NCBI GenBank assembly: GCA_900555355.1
Contig: USKV01000106.1
Location: 1 to 5,751 of the forward strand
Length of the DNA stretch: 5,751 nucleotides
Direction: 5' to 3'
Source: an uncultured Collinsella sp.
GTDB lineage: Bacteria > Actinomycetota > Coriobacteriia > Coriobacteriales > Coriobacteriaceae
The notes under the pieces were generated by a model. The model did no database searches and was not told the DNA's origin. It saw only the letters and a list, made by a program, of their open reading frames with translations. Made by a program: the position numbers and the translations under genes. Positions 4,005 through 5,751 of the stretch are shown piece by piece; the first letter of the stretch is position 1; each line of letters starts with the position of its first letter.

Positions 4005-5680
4005 TGAAGGAGCTTTCCGAGGTCCTGCAGGATTGGGAGGCCGTAATCGGCCTGGAGATCCACACCGAGCTCACCGCACTCGATACCAAGATGTTCTGCA
4101 ACTGCAAGCTCAGCCACGATGACGAGCCCAACGCCAACGTGTGCCCGGTGTGCCTGGGCCTGCCCGGCGCCCTGCCGGTGCCCAACAAGCGCGCCATCGA
4201 GAGCATCGTCAAGGCCGGTCTGGCCACCAACTGCGAGATCCAGCGCCACTCGATGTTCTACCGCAAGCACTATTTCTATCCCGATATGGCCAAGAACTTC
4301 CAGACCACGCAGGGTCCGGTTGCCTTTGCCATGTACGGTCACCTGGATCTGGACGTGACCGGTCGCGGTGCCGCCGAGCGCCCCGACTGCGCGTTTGGCG
4401 AGGCCGAGGCCCAGAGCCTGGCGAGTGCCTCGGCCAACGCCGAGGGCCTGTCCACGTCCATGACGTCGACCATGCGCGAGGGCAACCAGCGCGCCGGTCA
4501 CCTGGCCAGCTACGACGCGTCCAACCTGCAGATGCCTGAGCGCCGCGAGGACGGTTCCTACACGGTGCCCATTCGCATCCTGCGCATCCACATGGAGGAG
4601 GATGCCGCCAAGATGGTGCACGTGGGCGGTGCCGAGGGCCGCATTACCGCCGCGGCCGAGTCGCTCGTCGACTACAACCGCTGCGGCACGCCTTTGATTG
4701 AGCTCGTGACCGAGCCCGACTTGCGTACGCCCGAGGAGGCTCGCCTGTTTATGGAGAAGCTCCGTCGCATCTTTGTGACGCTGGGCATTTCGGACTGCTC
4801 CATGGAGAAGGGCTCCATGCGTTGCGACGGCAATGTGTCGCTGCGCCGCCGCGGCGAGACCAAGCTGGGCACCAAGACCGAGCTCAAGAACCTCAACTCG
4901 TTTAAGAGTCTGCATGACGGCCTTGCCTACGAGATCTGCCGCCAGGCCGAGGTGCTCGAGGAGGGCGGCATTATCTACCAGGAGACCCGCCACTGGGAGC
5001 CTAGCCGCAAGCGCACCGTTGTCATGCGTGTGAAGGAAACGGCAGACGACTATCGTCTGTTCCCCGATCCCGATCTGGCGCCCTTCGATCTGGACGACGA
5101 GTTCATCGACCGCTGCCGTGGCGAGATCCCCGAGCTGCCCGATGCCAAGCGCGCCCGTTTTGAGGCCGACTTTGGCATTAAGGCTGCCGATGCCGAGCAA
5201 ATCGCGGGCGACCCCGAGTTCGCCGAGTTCTTTGAGGCCGCCGCTGCCGGTATGGCTGGCAAGGAGGCCCAGACGGTTGCAAACTTGCTGGTGAACGAGA
5301 TGATCGCCTATCTTAAGGGCGCGAGCGTCTCGCTGACCGAGTCCGGCATCGCGCCGGCTCAGGTGGCAGCTCTTGCCAAGTTGCTCGCGACCGATGCCAT
5401 CAGCTCCAACCAGGCGCACGAGGTCTTTGAGGCCATGGCCCAGACCGGTGATGACCCCAACAAGATCGTCGACGAGCGCGGCATGCGTCAGGTGAGCGAT
5501 GCCGGCGCGCTGCAGCCGATTGTGGACGAGGTGCTGGCAAACTGTGCCGATCAGGCGCAGCAGTATCGTGACGGCAACCAGAAGGTCATCGGCTTTTTGG
5601 TGGGTCAGTGCATGAAGGCGAGCCGTGGCAAGGGCAATCCGAAGCTCTTCAACGAGTTGCTGAGAACGGCGCTCTCGTAA
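4004..5680 (+). CDS. gatB: Glutamyl/aspartyl-tRNA amidotransferase subunit B with extra segment
   Basis: GatB binds the misacylated tRNA, activates the Glu or Asp side chain with ATP, and adds the ammonia supplied by GatA. The 558-residue product has GLEIHTEL (16-23), a zinc site of four cysteines (C32, C34, C47, C50), YRKHYFYPD (86-94), RIHMEEDAAK (194-203), LVDYNRCGTPLIE (221-233), MEKGSMRCDGNVSLR (267-281) and KTELKNLNSF (291-300). The helical and YqeY-like tRNA-binding tail ends with FLVGQCMKASRGKGNP (531-546). The usual length is about 475-500. The excess is explained by an apparent insertion at residues 119-186, between the YPD motif and RIHMEED. The frame is intact, so this is not a frameshift. 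AGGGAGG at 3988-3994 is the ribosome binding site and the start overlaps the gatA stop. Confidence 0.97.
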   Translation: MKELSEVLQDWEAVIGLEIHTELTALDTKMFCNCKLSHDDEPNANVCPVCLGLPGALPVPNKRAIESIVKAGLATNCEIQRHSMFYRKHYFYPDMAKNFQTTQGPVAFAMYGHLDLDVTGRGAAERPDCAFGEAEAQSLASASANAEGLSTSMTSTMREGNQRAGHLASYDASNLQMPERREDGSYTVPIRILRIHMEEDAAKMVHVGGAEGRITAAAESLVDYNRCGTPLIELVTEPDLRTPEEARLFMEKLRRIFVTLGISDCSMEKGSMRCDGNVSLRRRGETKLGTKTELKNLNSFKSLHDGLAYEICRQAEVLEEGGIIYQETRHWEPSRKRTVVMRVKETADDYRLFPDPDLAPFDLDDEFIDRCRGEIPELPDAKRARFEADFGIKAADAEQIAGDPEFAEFFEAAAAGMAGKEAQTVANLLVNEMIAYLKGASVSLTESGIAPAQVAALAKLLATDAISSNQAHEVFEAMAQTGDDPNKIVDERGMRQVSDAGALQPIVDEVLANCADQAQQYRDGNQKVIGFLVGQCMKASRGKGNPKLFNELLRTALS

Positions 5681-5751
5681 ACGGGAACCCGGGAGCCCCG
5701 GCAGGGCGGGTGCTTCCTCAAAATTTCGAACAGTCCTGCGCAAGACGAAGG
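5681..5751. other. Downstream flank of gatB, no gene seen
   Basis: This short tail contains a weak 5-bp GC hairpin (CCGGG at 5689-5693 with CCCGG at 5697-5701), which has no U-tract close behind it. I cannot support an intrinsic terminator or a following gene. Confidence 0.4.

Noticed and set aside
3893..5743. A 616-codon open frame on the minus strand opposite gatB
   Set aside because: It is a GC-bias shadow: gatB on the plus strand has complete family motifs, and the opposite frame shows low-complexity His/Leu/Gly/Ala composition without recognisable domains.

Overview
The window looks like a GC-rich chromosome segment from a Gram-positive gut actinobacterium, most likely Coriobacteriia and Collinsella-like. 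I infer this from the strong G/C third-position bias, the AGGAG-type ribosome binding sites, a class C (pilus-type) sortase, an indirect Gln/Asn-tRNA pathway (gatCAB), and palindromic intergenic elements of a kind I associate with that group. The assignment comes from recall and style; no search was run.

Region 1 (1-802) holds two tandem, about 93% identical cassettes with a period of 481 bp. The first is cut by the window edge. Each cassette has a strong ribosome binding site, a 50-codon gene for a one-helix, very basic membrane peptide, and a 3' region with three predicted RNA stem-loops. By my hand alignment, none of the 16 noncoding differences between the copies breaks a predicted pair, and one C-G pair in copy 1 is a U-A pair in copy 2. 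Upstream of copy 2 lies a sequence (387-400) that fits the Gram-positive LexA/DinR SOS box at 12 of 14 positions. A small hydrophobic, basic peptide, tandem duplication, structured untranslated RNA and a possible SOS operator together resemble type I toxin loci such as tisB or ldr. This is the most interesting part of the window and remains an inference.

Region 2 (803-1854) holds a single class C sortase gene with an N-terminal anchor, His/Cys/Arg catalytic residues and a C-terminal membrane helix. No pilin gene is visible next to it.

Region 3 (1855-2178) is noncoding and made of three adjacent intergenic elements: a 10-bp-arm palindrome with a GGGGACAGGCACC-type loop, a perfect 15-bp-arm palindrome with a second palindrome inside, and three 21-bp tandem repeats. 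A promoter-like -10 for the next operon follows.

Region 4 (2179-5680) is the gatC-gatA-gatB operon. Both junctions are TAATG overlaps, which suggests translational coupling. The three products form the GatCAB amidotransferase, which converts misacylated Glu-tRNA(Gln) and/or Asp-tRNA(Asn) to the correct Gln- or Asn-tRNA. GatB carries an apparent insertion of about 60 residues in its catalytic cradle domain. The last 71 bases hold no recognisable gene.
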